Source of the DNA: Paenibacillus_G sp049942825
Lineage (GTDB): Bacteria > Bacillota > Bacilli > Paenibacillales > NBRC-103111
NCBI RefSeq assembly: GCF_049942825.1
Contig: NZ_CP187970.1
Coordinates: 3,720,001 to 3,784,000 of the forward strand
DNA: 64,000 bases
Direction of reading: 5' to 3'
The translations under genes were made by a program, and so were the position numbers. Positions 44,234 to 51,977 of this stretch are shown here, piece after piece. The first letter of the stretch is position 1; each line of letters begins with the position of its first letter. A model generated the notes under the pieces. It saw nothing but the letters and a program-made list of their open reading frames with translations. It searched no databases and was not told the origin of the DNA.

Positions 44234-44419
44234 TCACTCTCTTCGTTTTCTGCCTTTGGGCTTAGCGTGAGCCCTCAGTGCTTTGGTAATCATGAGAAGA
44301 GCGGCAGACAGCTGATCCTCGGCCGGCTCTGCGTAGTCCGAATGAATGGAGCTTTGGGCCTGTTTCAGATAATGCTCTGCTGACCTAATGGCAGACAAGG
44401 TGGATTTGTTCTTGATCAC
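44234..44419 (-). CDS. Small helical protein with basic C-terminus
   Basis: 61 residues, one helical hairpin: SAIRSAEHYLKQAQSSIHSD, then AEDQLSAALLMITKALRAH, ending in KPKGRKRRE. The spacing IRSA..L.(A/Q)A...AL..I..AL is shared with residues 13-50 of the 245-aa protein encoded directly downstream, so the two look paralogous in part. AAGGAGGG lies 6 nt before GTG 44419. Function unknown. A hairpin separates this pair from the aminotransferase gene. Confidence 0.6.
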   Translation of the reverse strand: MIKNKSTLSAIRSAEHYLKQAQSSIHSDYAEPAEDQLSAALLMITKALRAHAKPKGRKRRE

Positions 44420-44443
44420 CGCAGACCCTCCTTATACAAAGAT

Positions 44444-44470
44444 GACCAAGTTCATTGAAGGAACTTGGTC
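44444..44470 (-). terminator. Hairpin between the aminotransferase gene and the small-protein pair
   Basis: A perfect 10-bp stem GACCAAGTTC/GAACTTGGTC with a 7-nt loop, 18 nt after the aminotransferase stop on the minus strand. The downstream tract is only moderately T-rich, so read-through to the small genes is possible. Confidence 0.6.
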
Positions 44471-44488
44471 GATAGTGGGAAAGTCAGG

Positions 44489-45607
44489 CTATAAGCCGGC
44501 AAGGATGTCCTTGAGCTGTTCGCAAATGTATGCAATATCCCCGGTTTGCAGCGCACCATGGGAGGGAACATTCAAGCCGGTCGCCGCGATCCGGCTCGCG
44601 ACGGGGAATTCATCCGGCGGCTGCAGATGCTTGTAAGGGGGGAGGATGTGCATGGGGTAGAAGAAGGGTCTGGTTTCGATGCCCCTTTCCCTCATCCGGC
44701 GCATGACCTCATCACGCTGCTGCTCCGTGCCGTCCTTGAGCACTACGCTGTACATCCAGAATACATTCTTGGCCCATTCCTTCTCAGTAGGGAGTAGAAC
44801 GGAGGCGACTCCTTCCAGATGCTTGACATACTCGGAGGCCGCACTCAGTCTGCGTTCGATGTGCCAATCGATATTCTCCATCTGTCCGCATCCGATGGCC
44901 GCTTGAATATTCGTCATCCGGTAATTGTAGCCAATGACAGGGAACCAGTATTTGCGCTGGGGGTCGATCCCTTGGCCCTTCAGCTGTCTGATCTTGGCGG
45001 CGAACTGATCATCGTTCGTGGTAACGACGCCGCCCTCCCCGGTGGTGATAATCTTATTGCCGAATAAGCTGAAAGTGGCGCTGTGGGCGATGGATCCGAC
45101 CATACGGCCCTTGTACTTGGCCCCAAGGGCCTCGGCCGCATCTTCGATGACGAAGAGACCGTGCTTTTGAGCGATATCCAGAATCGGGTCCATATCCGCC
45201 GGATGCCCGTACAAGTGTACAGGAATAATGCCTTTGGTTCTTGGCGTAATCTTGGATTCTATCGCATGCGGATCGATGTTCCAGGTCTCGGGCTCCGAAT
45301 CCACGAAGACCGGCGTGGCTCCGCAGTAAGCGACGGCATTGGCTGTCGCGACAAAGGTAAACGTCGGCACGATGATTTCATCGCCGGGACCGACTCCATG
45401 CGCAAGTAGGGTCAAGTGAAGGGCGGTCGTTCCGTTGCTGACGGCGATCGCATGTTTGGTTTGACAGAATGCTGCAAAGAGGTGCTCGAATCGTTCGATA
45501 TAGGCTCCATTGGAGGAGATCCAGGTTGTATCCACACAATCCATCACGTATTTCTTCTCATTCCCGTTCAGGATGGGAAGAGCAATAGGGTAAAAGTTAC
45601 CTGCCAC
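44489..45607 (-). CDS. per: DegT/DnrJ/EryC1 aminotransferase, GDP-perosamine synthase-like
   Basis: A PLP aminotransferase of about 372 aa. The N-terminus, PIALPILNGNEKKYVMDCVD then TTWISSNGAYIERFE, is the RfbE/Per signature. SNGTTALHLTLLAHGVGPGD, DAAEALGAKYKG and the Schiff-base lysine in SLFGNKIITTGEGG follow. GDP-perosamine synthase aminates GDP-4-keto-6-deoxymannose, the gmd product, which fits the context. A different 4-amino sugar cannot be excluded. GGGAGGT is 7 nt before GTG 45607 but only 1 nt before ATG 45613, so GTG is preferred. The acetyltransferase gene lies 23 nt upstream. Confidence 0.85.
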   Translation of the reverse strand: MAGNFYPIALPILNGNEKKYVMDCVDTTWISSNGAYIERFEHLFAAFCQTKHAIAVSNGTTALHLTLLAHGVGPGDEIIVPTFTFVATANAVAYCGATPVFVDSEPETWNIDPHAIESKITPRTKGIIPVHLYGHPADMDPILDIAQKHGLFVIEDAAEALGAKYKGRMVGSIAHSATFSLFGNKIITTGEGGVVTTNDDQFAAKIRQLKGQGIDPQRKYWFPVIGYNYRMTNIQAAIGCGQMENIDWHIERRLSAASEYVKHLEGVASVLLPTEKEWAKNVFWMYSVVLKDGTEQQRDEVMRRMRERGIETRPFFYPMHILPPYKHLQPPDEFPVASRIAATGLNVPSHGALQTGDIAYICEQLKDILAGL

Positions 45608-45630
45608 CAACATGACCTCCCAAGTCGATA

Positions 45631-46284
45631 CTAGTCGTCCGTTCGCAGCTTAATGACACGGCAGGGCACGCCCACTGCGGTACAGTGGCCCGGCAGGGAT
45701 CGAATAACGACCGAACCGGCACCGACCATGGCCCAAGGTCCGATCTCCATGCCATCGATTACGCGTGTGCCCGTGCCAAGGAAGGTACCGCTGCCTACCG
45801 TAACATTGCCCGACAGGGTACTGCCTGGAGCAATATGACACGCTTCCCCGATGCTGCATTCATGATCGACGGTTGCGCCGGTGTTGATAATAGACAGCCG
45901 GCCGATCTTCGCTTCCGCATTAACGACAGCGCCGGGCATGACGGCAATGCCATCCTCCAATTGAGCGGAGTCGGAGATCCAGGAGAAAGGGCTTATGGCG
46001 TTAACCAGCCGGAATCCGAGGGATTCGAGCTGTTCGCCAAGCCGCTGCCGAACGCGGTTGCTGCCGATGGCGACAAAAGCGTGCCGGATGCCTTGAGCAT
46101 AGAGGCCGGCAAGGACAGAATCGTCCCCGAGGACCGGCAGGCCTGCAGCGTGGCGGAGGGAGGTGTCCCTGTCAATACAGCCGACGAGTTCGACTCTTGG
46201 ATCCGCCCGCAGGATGTCAATGACCACTTTGGCGTGGCCGCCTGCACCTAGAACCACGACTTTCGTTCGGTTTGCTTTCAGCAG
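45631..46284 (-). CDS. NeuD/PglD/PerB-type sugar N-acetyltransferase
   Basis: An acetyl-CoA-dependent left-handed beta-helix transferase of about 217 aa. The N-terminal Rossmann-like part is VVVLGAGGHAKVVIDILRA. Hexapeptide repeats follow, with the catalytic His in GATVDHECSIGEACHIAPG. Next to a perosamine synthase it most likely makes GDP-N-acetylperosamine (PerB role). The usual call would be GTG 46257, which has no RBS. AAAGGAG (46294-46300) is instead 9 nt before an in-frame CTG at 46284, giving LLKANRTKVVVLGAGG, a normal family N-terminus. CTG initiation is therefore likely. Confidence 0.85.
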   Translation of the reverse strand: MLKANRTKVVVLGAGGHAKVVIDILRADPRVELVGCIDRDTSLRHAAGLPVLGDDSVLAGLYAQGIRHAFVAIGSNRVRQRLGEQLESLGFRLVNAISPFSWISDSAQLEDGIAVMPGAVVNAEAKIGRLSIINTGATVDHECSIGEACHIAPGSTLSGNVTVGSGTFLGTGTRVIDGMEIGPWAMVGAGSVVIRSLPGHCTAVGVPCRVIKLRTDD

Positions 46285-46333
46285 AGCGCTTCACTCCTTT
46301 CACCCGTGCTCTGGATCTGAATAGGACTATCTC

Positions 46334-46362
46334 ATTGTATGTTCCGGTACGAACGTTGGTAT
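46334..46362 (-). promoter_or_regulatory. Sigma-E-like promoter of the acetyltransferase-aminotransferase unit
   Basis: On the minus strand ATA (46360-46362), an 18-nt spacer and CATACAAT (46334-46341), a perfect sigma-E -10. It lies about 50 nt upstream of the predicted CTG start. Sigma-E directs early mother-cell genes in sporulating Bacilli. Not tested. Confidence 0.45.
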
Positions 46363-46511
46363 AAACAGGTAACCAGCCTCCCGAAATTAGGCGGATAGGA
46401 GCGGTTGGTCAACTGCCAATATTCATTCGAACGCCGTCTCCAAATCTTGCATAGCAGCATATTCTTTTAATGCAGTAGTTTCGCTGTTTGATAGGGAAGG
46501 AGGAAGACTCC

Positions 46512-47321
46512 ATGAAGAAGAGAAAATGTATCGTTTACGGGAATTGTCAGACCACACCCCTGCAAAATTATTTAAAGTCATCTCCTACGTTTTTATCTCA
46601 CTTTACGATCTTTGAGATTCCGCAGGTTCATCATGCAGACAGGCTGCGTGGTCTTCCCAACAGCTATTTCACCGATTGTGATTTGTTTATCTACCAGAAG
46701 GTGGGCACCAAGTTCGGCGAAAAGCTGTCCACGGACTATCTGCTCAGCCTGCTGCCCCGAAAATGCATTAAGATCAGTTTTACCTACTGCTATTTTACCG
46801 GCTATTTTCCCCAGTTTGTTGTGGATCCGGACGGCTTTACCTATGGGGATATCAATGTCGCGAGATTACTCGAGAGGGGAACGAGCAAGCAGGAGATTCA
46901 GGCCATCCTGGCTGACGAGAATTATTATTCCGCGGACTTCCTGAATTCAAATCTGGCCAACACCCTGTATGAGCTTAGGCGCCGTGAAGCGGGCGTAGAT
47001 ATCCAGGTGGCCGATTATATTGAGAAGATGTTTCGGGTCGAAAGGCTGTTCTATACGTATAATCATCCAAGATATTATTTGACTTGGTACGTGGCACAGA
47101 AAGTCCTTCAGCAGCTGGAAATATCGCCGCTCGAAATAGCCCCGATTGTTTCCGAGTCTTATGCAAGCGACCAGACGCATCCCATTTACCCGAGTGTACT
47201 GAAACATTTGAACATCCAGTTCCAGAACCCGAGTGACTATCAGCTGTTTATGAATGGTTATCCTGTCTGCTTCGGGGAATACATGTCTTACTATATTGAT
47301 TATGTCAAAACAAAGAGGTAA
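46512..47321 (+). CDS. WcbI-like polysaccharide biosynthesis protein (putative acetyltransferase)
   Basis: 269 residues. The start MKKRKCIVYGNCQTTPLQNYL is the WcbI signature (GNCQ near the N-terminus). SYFTDCDLFIYQKV and VVDPDGFTYGDINVARLLER follow. WcbI family proteins belong to capsule loci and are thought to O-acetylate surface polysaccharide; the mechanism is not settled. AAGGAGG is 8 nt before ATG 46512; an earlier ATG (46488) overlaps the leader. Transcribed divergently from the acetyltransferase gene and convergently with the 541-aa GT-like gene. Confidence 0.8.
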   Translation: MKKRKCIVYGNCQTTPLQNYLKSSPTFLSHFTIFEIPQVHHADRLRGLPNSYFTDCDLFIYQKVGTKFGEKLSTDYLLSLLPRKCIKISFTYCYFTGYFPQFVVDPDGFTYGDINVARLLERGTSKQEIQAILADENYYSADFLNSNLANTLYELRRREAGVDIQVADYIEKMFRVERLFYTYNHPRYYLTWYVAQKVLQQLEISPLEIAPIVSESYASDQTHPIYPSVLKHLNIQFQNPSDYQLFMNGYPVCFGEYMSYYIDYVKTKR

Positions 47322-47339
47322 ACCCTGCTCCCCGCAAAA

Positions 47340-48965
47340 TCAGGTCAGCTTCTCGACGTAGAGCTCGGAGACTTCGATAGAGGCTTGGCCCTCCCATTGA
47401 AACCTGAGCTCTTTTAAGGCATGAGCGGTATCGTCATCAATATGAATATGAAGGGTAACTAAGTGTTCGCCCGGTTCCAACGCTTCGATAGGATGAATGG
47501 CGTACAGTGTGAAATCGGGCACCCAGGTGCCCATAGAGAAGCTTCCTACCGGCCGGTCAGACCGTTCCGAAGCGGTAATGATGATCGAGAAAGCATAGAC
47601 GCCGGTGACCATGGATTGGATATATTCTGCAATGAGCAGGCCCGGGGCATCACGCCCCGCCTCTGCTTTTCGGCAGGCAAAGGTCTCGTTATCATGATAA
47701 ACCGGGGTGCCTGTAAGCGCTCCAACGGACTCCAGACTGAAGGCGGCGAATTGTCCGGCATGGGTGGGAAGATCTGTTTTGATACTCGGTTTCCGATAGA
47801 GAGGCTTCATCTCCTCATGGACAAGATGAGCCTGGGGGGAGGGGGCGCTTCTCTCAGGTAATTCGTTCTGGATTTGCCGGTAAAAGCGTTTTAGCTGCCC
47901 CAGCGCATAGGCCCGGCTGAATACCTTACGGAACAGCGCATACTGCCTTCGCGATAAGTCTTCCAGTGCCTCCAGATCGTGGAACAGCTCCGAGGCTCGA
48001 AGCTGAAGCTCCTGAACCGTGGCGCACATCCCTGTTTCTCTCAGGAGATCCAGGCTGACGCTGTGATCCAAGGCTTCCTTCGTCAGTCCGGACCTATACA
48101 AGAACAATACCGGAACTCCCATACACATTGCTTCGAGCGGTGTGAAGTGAAGGTGATAGAACGAATGAAATCCGATGTAAATGAACATTCGCGAGGAGGC
48201 GATTTTGGAATAAAAAGAGGTGGAATCCAAATACCCGGATACCTGCCCGCCGGTTTGTCCCTTCGTATGATTTTTGCCGAGTACAATATACGGCAGCGCT
48301 TCAAAACGGGATGCAAATTCGGAATAGACATCCTGTGCGGGATGGGCACCATCCAGGTAAGAGATGGCCGTGCTCAGGTAGGGCTCCGACTTTCCGGCCC
48401 TCCAGCGGAATCCAAGCCGTTCCTCCGAGACGAAGGCGTTCAGGTAGAGCTTATTTCGGACCAGCTCAGGGGCCTCGGGCTCATCCAAGCTGTACAGGAT
48501 CGGGGACCAGATATATTTTTTGGATGCGGCGAACTTGGCTTTATCGATGCGCAGAAACTCCATCGCCTTGGTATAAGAGCTGAAATCGCCATGACCGAAT
48601 ACGCGAAAGATAACATAACCGTTGAACCAATCGAGGGCATTAGCGACCAGATCCGGAAAACTGGCGATATAGAGAACGTCGATATGCTGATTGATCAGCG
48701 CAGCCTCGCGGGAGGTCACCTTGCCCCGCTTGCCAATGATGTCGATTCGCCTGATTTCCTCTGCAATATAGGTGGGCAGTGTACAATACTTCCTCCAATG
48801 AGGGTAGTATTTGTGCGTTTCGTTGTCATAATTTTGGTCAAACTTGACGAGTGTTGGATCGCCAAGACAGGGGATGACCTCAGCCCCGGCTTCGATCAGG
48901 AGAGGCACCTCTTCATAACGCAGCGTTTCGTGGGAGCAGATCCAGTATATTCTTGGTGTCCGCAT
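47340..48965 (-). CDS. GT-B-like protein with C-terminal beta domain (paralogue 1)
   Basis: 541 residues. Residues 1-370 look like a GT-B glycosyltransferase: PRIYWICSHETLRYEEVPLL at the start, FRVFGHGDFSSYTKAMEF, VLGKNHTKGQ, and a donor-site-like HLHFTPLEAMCMGVPVLFLY. Residues about 390-541 form a separate, probably beta-sandwich domain (FSLESVGALTGTPVYHDN, then VGSFSMGTWVPDFTLYAIH) with the look of a carbohydrate-binding module. I recognise no named family. GTGAGGAAGC precedes the ATG. The next gene upstream encodes a full-length relative. Confidence 0.75.
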   Translation of the reverse strand: MRTPRIYWICSHETLRYEEVPLLIEAGAEVIPCLGDPTLVKFDQNYDNETHKYYPHWRKYCTLPTYIAEEIRRIDIIGKRGKVTSREAALINQHIDVLYIASFPDLVANALDWFNGYVIFRVFGHGDFSSYTKAMEFLRIDKAKFAASKKYIWSPILYSLDEPEAPELVRNKLYLNAFVSEERLGFRWRAGKSEPYLSTAISYLDGAHPAQDVYSEFASRFEALPYIVLGKNHTKGQTGGQVSGYLDSTSFYSKIASSRMFIYIGFHSFYHLHFTPLEAMCMGVPVLFLYRSGLTKEALDHSVSLDLLRETGMCATVQELQLRASELFHDLEALEDLSRRQYALFRKVFSRAYALGQLKRFYRQIQNELPERSAPSPQAHLVHEEMKPLYRKPSIKTDLPTHAGQFAAFSLESVGALTGTPVYHDNETFACRKAEAGRDAPGLLIAEYIQSMVTGVYAFSIIITASERSDRPVGSFSMGTWVPDFTLYAIHPIEALEPGEHLVTLHIHIDDDTAHALKELRFQWEGQASIEVSELYVEKLT

Positions 48966-48994
48966 GCTTCCTCACCCGCTTCCTATGGACTTCA

Positions 48995-49019
48995 ACTGTA
49001 TGGCTTATTCACATCATAT
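48995..49019 (-). promoter_or_regulatory. Sigma-E-like promoter of paralogue 1
   Basis: On the minus strand ATAT (49016-49019) and CATACAGT (48995-49002), 30 nt upstream of the start codon. The spacer is 1-2 nt shorter than the usual sigma-E spacing. Candidate only. Confidence 0.3.
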
Positions 49020-49114
49020 TGGCTGGTGGGACGAATGGTTCGGGCGGTTTGCACGGGTTGGGGTGGAACGTACGAAAAGCCCCGGTCTAAGATAGCGCCG
49101 AGGCAATGGTAAAG

Positions 49115-50749
49115 TTATGAAAGCTTTTGTATAAATAAATGCGAGATTTCGATGGGGTGGGTGCCGTCCCAGTGGAAGCGAAGCTCCTTCGTAGCTGCTG
49201 CGGTTTCCGGCGAAACGTTGACCATTAATGTAATCAGGTTCTCTCCTGCTCCAATGGATCCAATATGATGGGTAGCATACAGTACGAAGTTAGGAATCCA
49301 CGTGCCCATGGAGAATGAACCTACTGACTGAGATGAGGGCTGGAAGGCCTTTACATACATGGACACGGCATACAATCCCGGCTTCATGAATCCGATATAT
49401 TCGGCCAGAAGCATACCGGGCGAATCGACACCAGGCACCGCGAGGCGAGCAATGAAATCCCCGTTATCACTGTATACCGGTCTGCCGGTCAGGGAGCGGA
49501 TCGTTTCCAGGCTGAAGCGGGCCATCTGTCCCTGTTCCTTGGGCAGATCCCGGTTGATCGTTGGTTTTCTGAACAACGTGCCGGGCGAGACATTCATCAG
49601 GGCAGGCTCCTTATAGGGTTCCTTACGGTTTTGAACGACATACTCTTGAACCCGGTTGACTAAAGACCGTGCCGCTGCCAGAGCTCTCGTGCGGCTGAAC
49701 ACCCGCCCGAAAATAATGCTTTGGTTTAACGTCAGGTTTTCGAGAAAGTCGAAGTTATGGAAGGCTTCCTTAACCGCTTGAGACAGCTCATGAACATCCC
49801 GGTACATACCGATGGAGCGCAGCGCTGCATTGCTGATCCCATGATCTCTTGCCTCTTGAGCAAGACCCGAGCGCTCCAGAAACAGCACCGGTACACCCAT
49901 GCTGATGGCTTCAATCGGAGTAAAATGCAGATGGAAGTTCGAATGAAAGCCAAGGTAAATGAACATGCGGCTGCAGGCAATTTTGCTGTGGAATGTGATC
50001 GTATCCGTATAGCCTGCTATGTTATCATTGGCGCCGGTCAAGGCGCTTTTGGCGTTTTTCCCCAAGACGAGAGACGGAATATCCTTAAAATGCCTGGAGA
50101 ATTGATCATAGATATCCCGGGCCGGATGGTTCCCATCCATGTAAGAGATCGTTGTGCTGATATAAGGCTGGGATCTCCTGCCGATCCACTGTGAGCCCAG
50201 CCGCTCCGGAGAAACAAACGCATTCAGGTACAGCTTATTCTTGACAATTCGCGGATCCTCGGGCAGATCGAGGCTGGCTAGGATGGGGGACCAAATATAT
50301 TTGCTGTGCTGATGGAACTTGTTCTTATCCAATTTGTAGAAATCCATGACCCGGGAATAGTTGGTGAAATCGCCATGTCCGAATACGCGAAACAACGGAT
50401 AACCCCGGAACCAATCCATCACGTTGTTGACGATATCGGGAAAGCTTGCAATATACATGACATCGATCCAGCGATTGAACAGTTCTGCCTCTGTTCGGTT
50501 GAGCTTTCCGCGTTTGCCAATGATATCAATATGCCGCATCTCCTCAAGCACGGGGGTCGGAATGGTGCAGTGCTTGCGCCAGTGGGGATATAACAGATGG
50601 CTCTCGTTGTCATAATGGGAATCGAATCGAAGTAAGGCAGCGTCCCCGAGGCTGGGGATGATTTCTGCACCGGCCTCAAGGAATAGAGGGATTTCCTCAT
50701 ATCGCAATGTTTCGTGGGAGCATAGCCAAAATATACGTGGAGCGGCCAA
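49115..50749 (-). CDS. GT-B-like protein with C-terminal beta domain (paralogue 2)
   Basis: 544 residues, alike over its full length to the 541-aa neighbour: PRIFWLCSHETLRYEEIPLF, FRVFGHGDFTNYSRVMDF, VLGKNAKSAL, HLHFTPIEAISMGVPVLFLE, and the C-terminal FSLETIRSLTGRPVYSDN with VGSFSMGTWIPNFVLYATH. Clearly a tandem duplication that has diverged. The conserved His/Glu pattern of the donor site is kept in both, so both are probably active, perhaps on successive sugars. The start is TTG 50749 after AAAGGATGTG; an in-frame stop lies just upstream. Confidence 0.75.
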   Translation of the reverse strand: MAAPRIFWLCSHETLRYEEIPLFLEAGAEIIPSLGDAALLRFDSHYDNESHLLYPHWRKHCTIPTPVLEEMRHIDIIGKRGKLNRTEAELFNRWIDVMYIASFPDIVNNVMDWFRGYPLFRVFGHGDFTNYSRVMDFYKLDKNKFHQHSKYIWSPILASLDLPEDPRIVKNKLYLNAFVSPERLGSQWIGRRSQPYISTTISYMDGNHPARDIYDQFSRHFKDIPSLVLGKNAKSALTGANDNIAGYTDTITFHSKIACSRMFIYLGFHSNFHLHFTPIEAISMGVPVLFLERSGLAQEARDHGISNAALRSIGMYRDVHELSQAVKEAFHNFDFLENLTLNQSIIFGRVFSRTRALAAARSLVNRVQEYVVQNRKEPYKEPALMNVSPGTLFRKPTINRDLPKEQGQMARFSLETIRSLTGRPVYSDNGDFIARLAVPGVDSPGMLLAEYIGFMKPGLYAVSMYVKAFQPSSQSVGSFSMGTWIPNFVLYATHHIGSIGAGENLITLMVNVSPETAAATKELRFHWDGTHPIEISHLFIQKLS

Positions 50750-50928
50750 GTGAGGTCACATCCTTTTCCTAATGAATGCTATCAATATCCTATTTTATTG
50801 AAGGAGATATGCATCCGTTCGGGCGGATCTACAGGGGAAGAATGAAAGGGCAGATGAGTCTTGGCAGGGCGTCTTCGTTGTGATTTTCGCTTTGGCGGCT
50901 TACAGTATTTGTAGAGAGGAGGCAGCCC

Positions 50929-51099
50929 GTGATATCAGTGAACAAAAATAGGTTCAAAGGAAAAGACCTGTACGGCTGCGAGAGGCGTAAAGAGACGGAG
51001 CGCCGTTCCGGGGGCACGTTCGAGCTTAGGGAAGGCACCCTTGTACCCGATCGTGTACCCCGTACCAAGCTGACAGACCGAGGAGTGAGCTTACGATGA
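50929..51099 (+). pseudogene. Shrunken PadR copy (56-codon open frame)
   Basis: GTG 50929 follows GAGAGGAGG, as in the intact padR at 30849. The 56-codon frame reads VISVNKNRFKGKDLYGCERR, then KETERRSGGTFELREGTLVP and ends KLTDRGVSLR. Compared with the intact protein it lacks about 15 residues before GKDLYG and about 25 before the wing strand, so the winged helix cannot fold normally. Its TGA overlaps the ATG of the next gene exactly as in the intact padR pair. It may now serve only as a translated leader. The rest of 50750-51095 holds nothing else. Confidence 0.7.
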
Positions 51100-51785
51100 C
51101 CGGACTTCATGCCTTTCTGCATTGGATTGCGGGTGCCGCTCTCGTGTATTGGATGTGCAGCAGACCCCATGCGTCGTTAACGGACCGTTTCAAGCTGGTT
51201 GTATTGGGCGGAATCGCAGGACTATCACCGGATGGCACCAAGTTTTTTGGGGATATTCTGGGTCACTCGGTCCTGGCTGTACCTGTATTCGGACTCCTTC
51301 CGGCCCTGGTCTGTTCCGCTTTCATCCAAGGTGCCTCGTTTAAGAAATCCTGGTTGGTCTTCTCGCTGGGCGTAAGCAGTCATCTCTTTATCGACTGGAT
51401 CGGCAACGGCGCCGCTCTGCTGTACCCGATCATCGAACAAGAGTATGAGTTCAGTCTCGTGGACGGAAGCGGCGAAATCATTGTACTTGTACTGCTGTTG
51501 ATCGCCTTGATTCCTGCGGTGCTCCGTCCCAGCAGCAGGCGGCTGCTGCCTGCGGGAATCCTTGCTGCGGCTCTGTACCTGGGGTTCTTGTCCTATTCCA
51601 AAATTCAACTCGAACATGCTTTGTTTCGGCAGTACCAGCGTGAAGAAATGAACTTGCTGCTGACGTATCCGAATAACAGGCAGTGGGAGTTCATGGTTAG
51701 AACGAAAGACGCCTCAATCACCGGTCATTCCCCTTATTGGGGTACGGATCTGACCGTCGACAGTCAGTATTACTTCAGGCCATAG
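51096..51785 (+). CDS. YdjM-like membrane-bound metal-dependent hydrolase
   Basis: A 229-aa membrane protein of the YdjM/DUF457 superfamily: GGIAGLSPDGTKFFGDILGHSVL (metal-binding Asp/His region), SSHLFIDWIGNG (second His/Asp motif), then two membrane helices (IIVLVLLLIALIPAVL and LLPAGILAAALYLGFLSY). An extracytoplasmic tail ends TVDSQYYFRP. The activity of this family is unproven. Start ATG 51096 overlaps the stop of the shrunken PadR frame, so translation is probably coupled to it. About 190 nt separate it from rpiA. Confidence 0.75.
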   Translation: MTGLHAFLHWIAGAALVYWMCSRPHASLTDRFKLVVLGGIAGLSPDGTKFFGDILGHSVLAVPVFGLLPALVCSAFIQGASFKKSWLVFSLGVSSHLFIDWIGNGAALLYPIIEQEYEFSLVDGSGEIIVLVLLLIALIPAVLRPSSRRLLPAGILAAALYLGFLSYSKIQLEHALFRQYQREEMNLLLTYPNNRQWEFMVRTKDASITGHSPYWGTDLTVDSQYYFRP

Positions 51786-51977
51786 ACAGTCTGCGCCGGC
51801 GATTTACAAAAATAAGAATTTTCTATAGAAGGAACTCTTTCCCAGCACCTCGAAGTAAATACAAAAATATTGGACTAGGTGGATGCAAGCTGAGCGAGGA
51901 AGGAATACCTATCCGGCATGAGATCGAGTTCGAGCTGCGTCTTAATCCTATTACATCCTACAGGAGGAAATAAAGAC

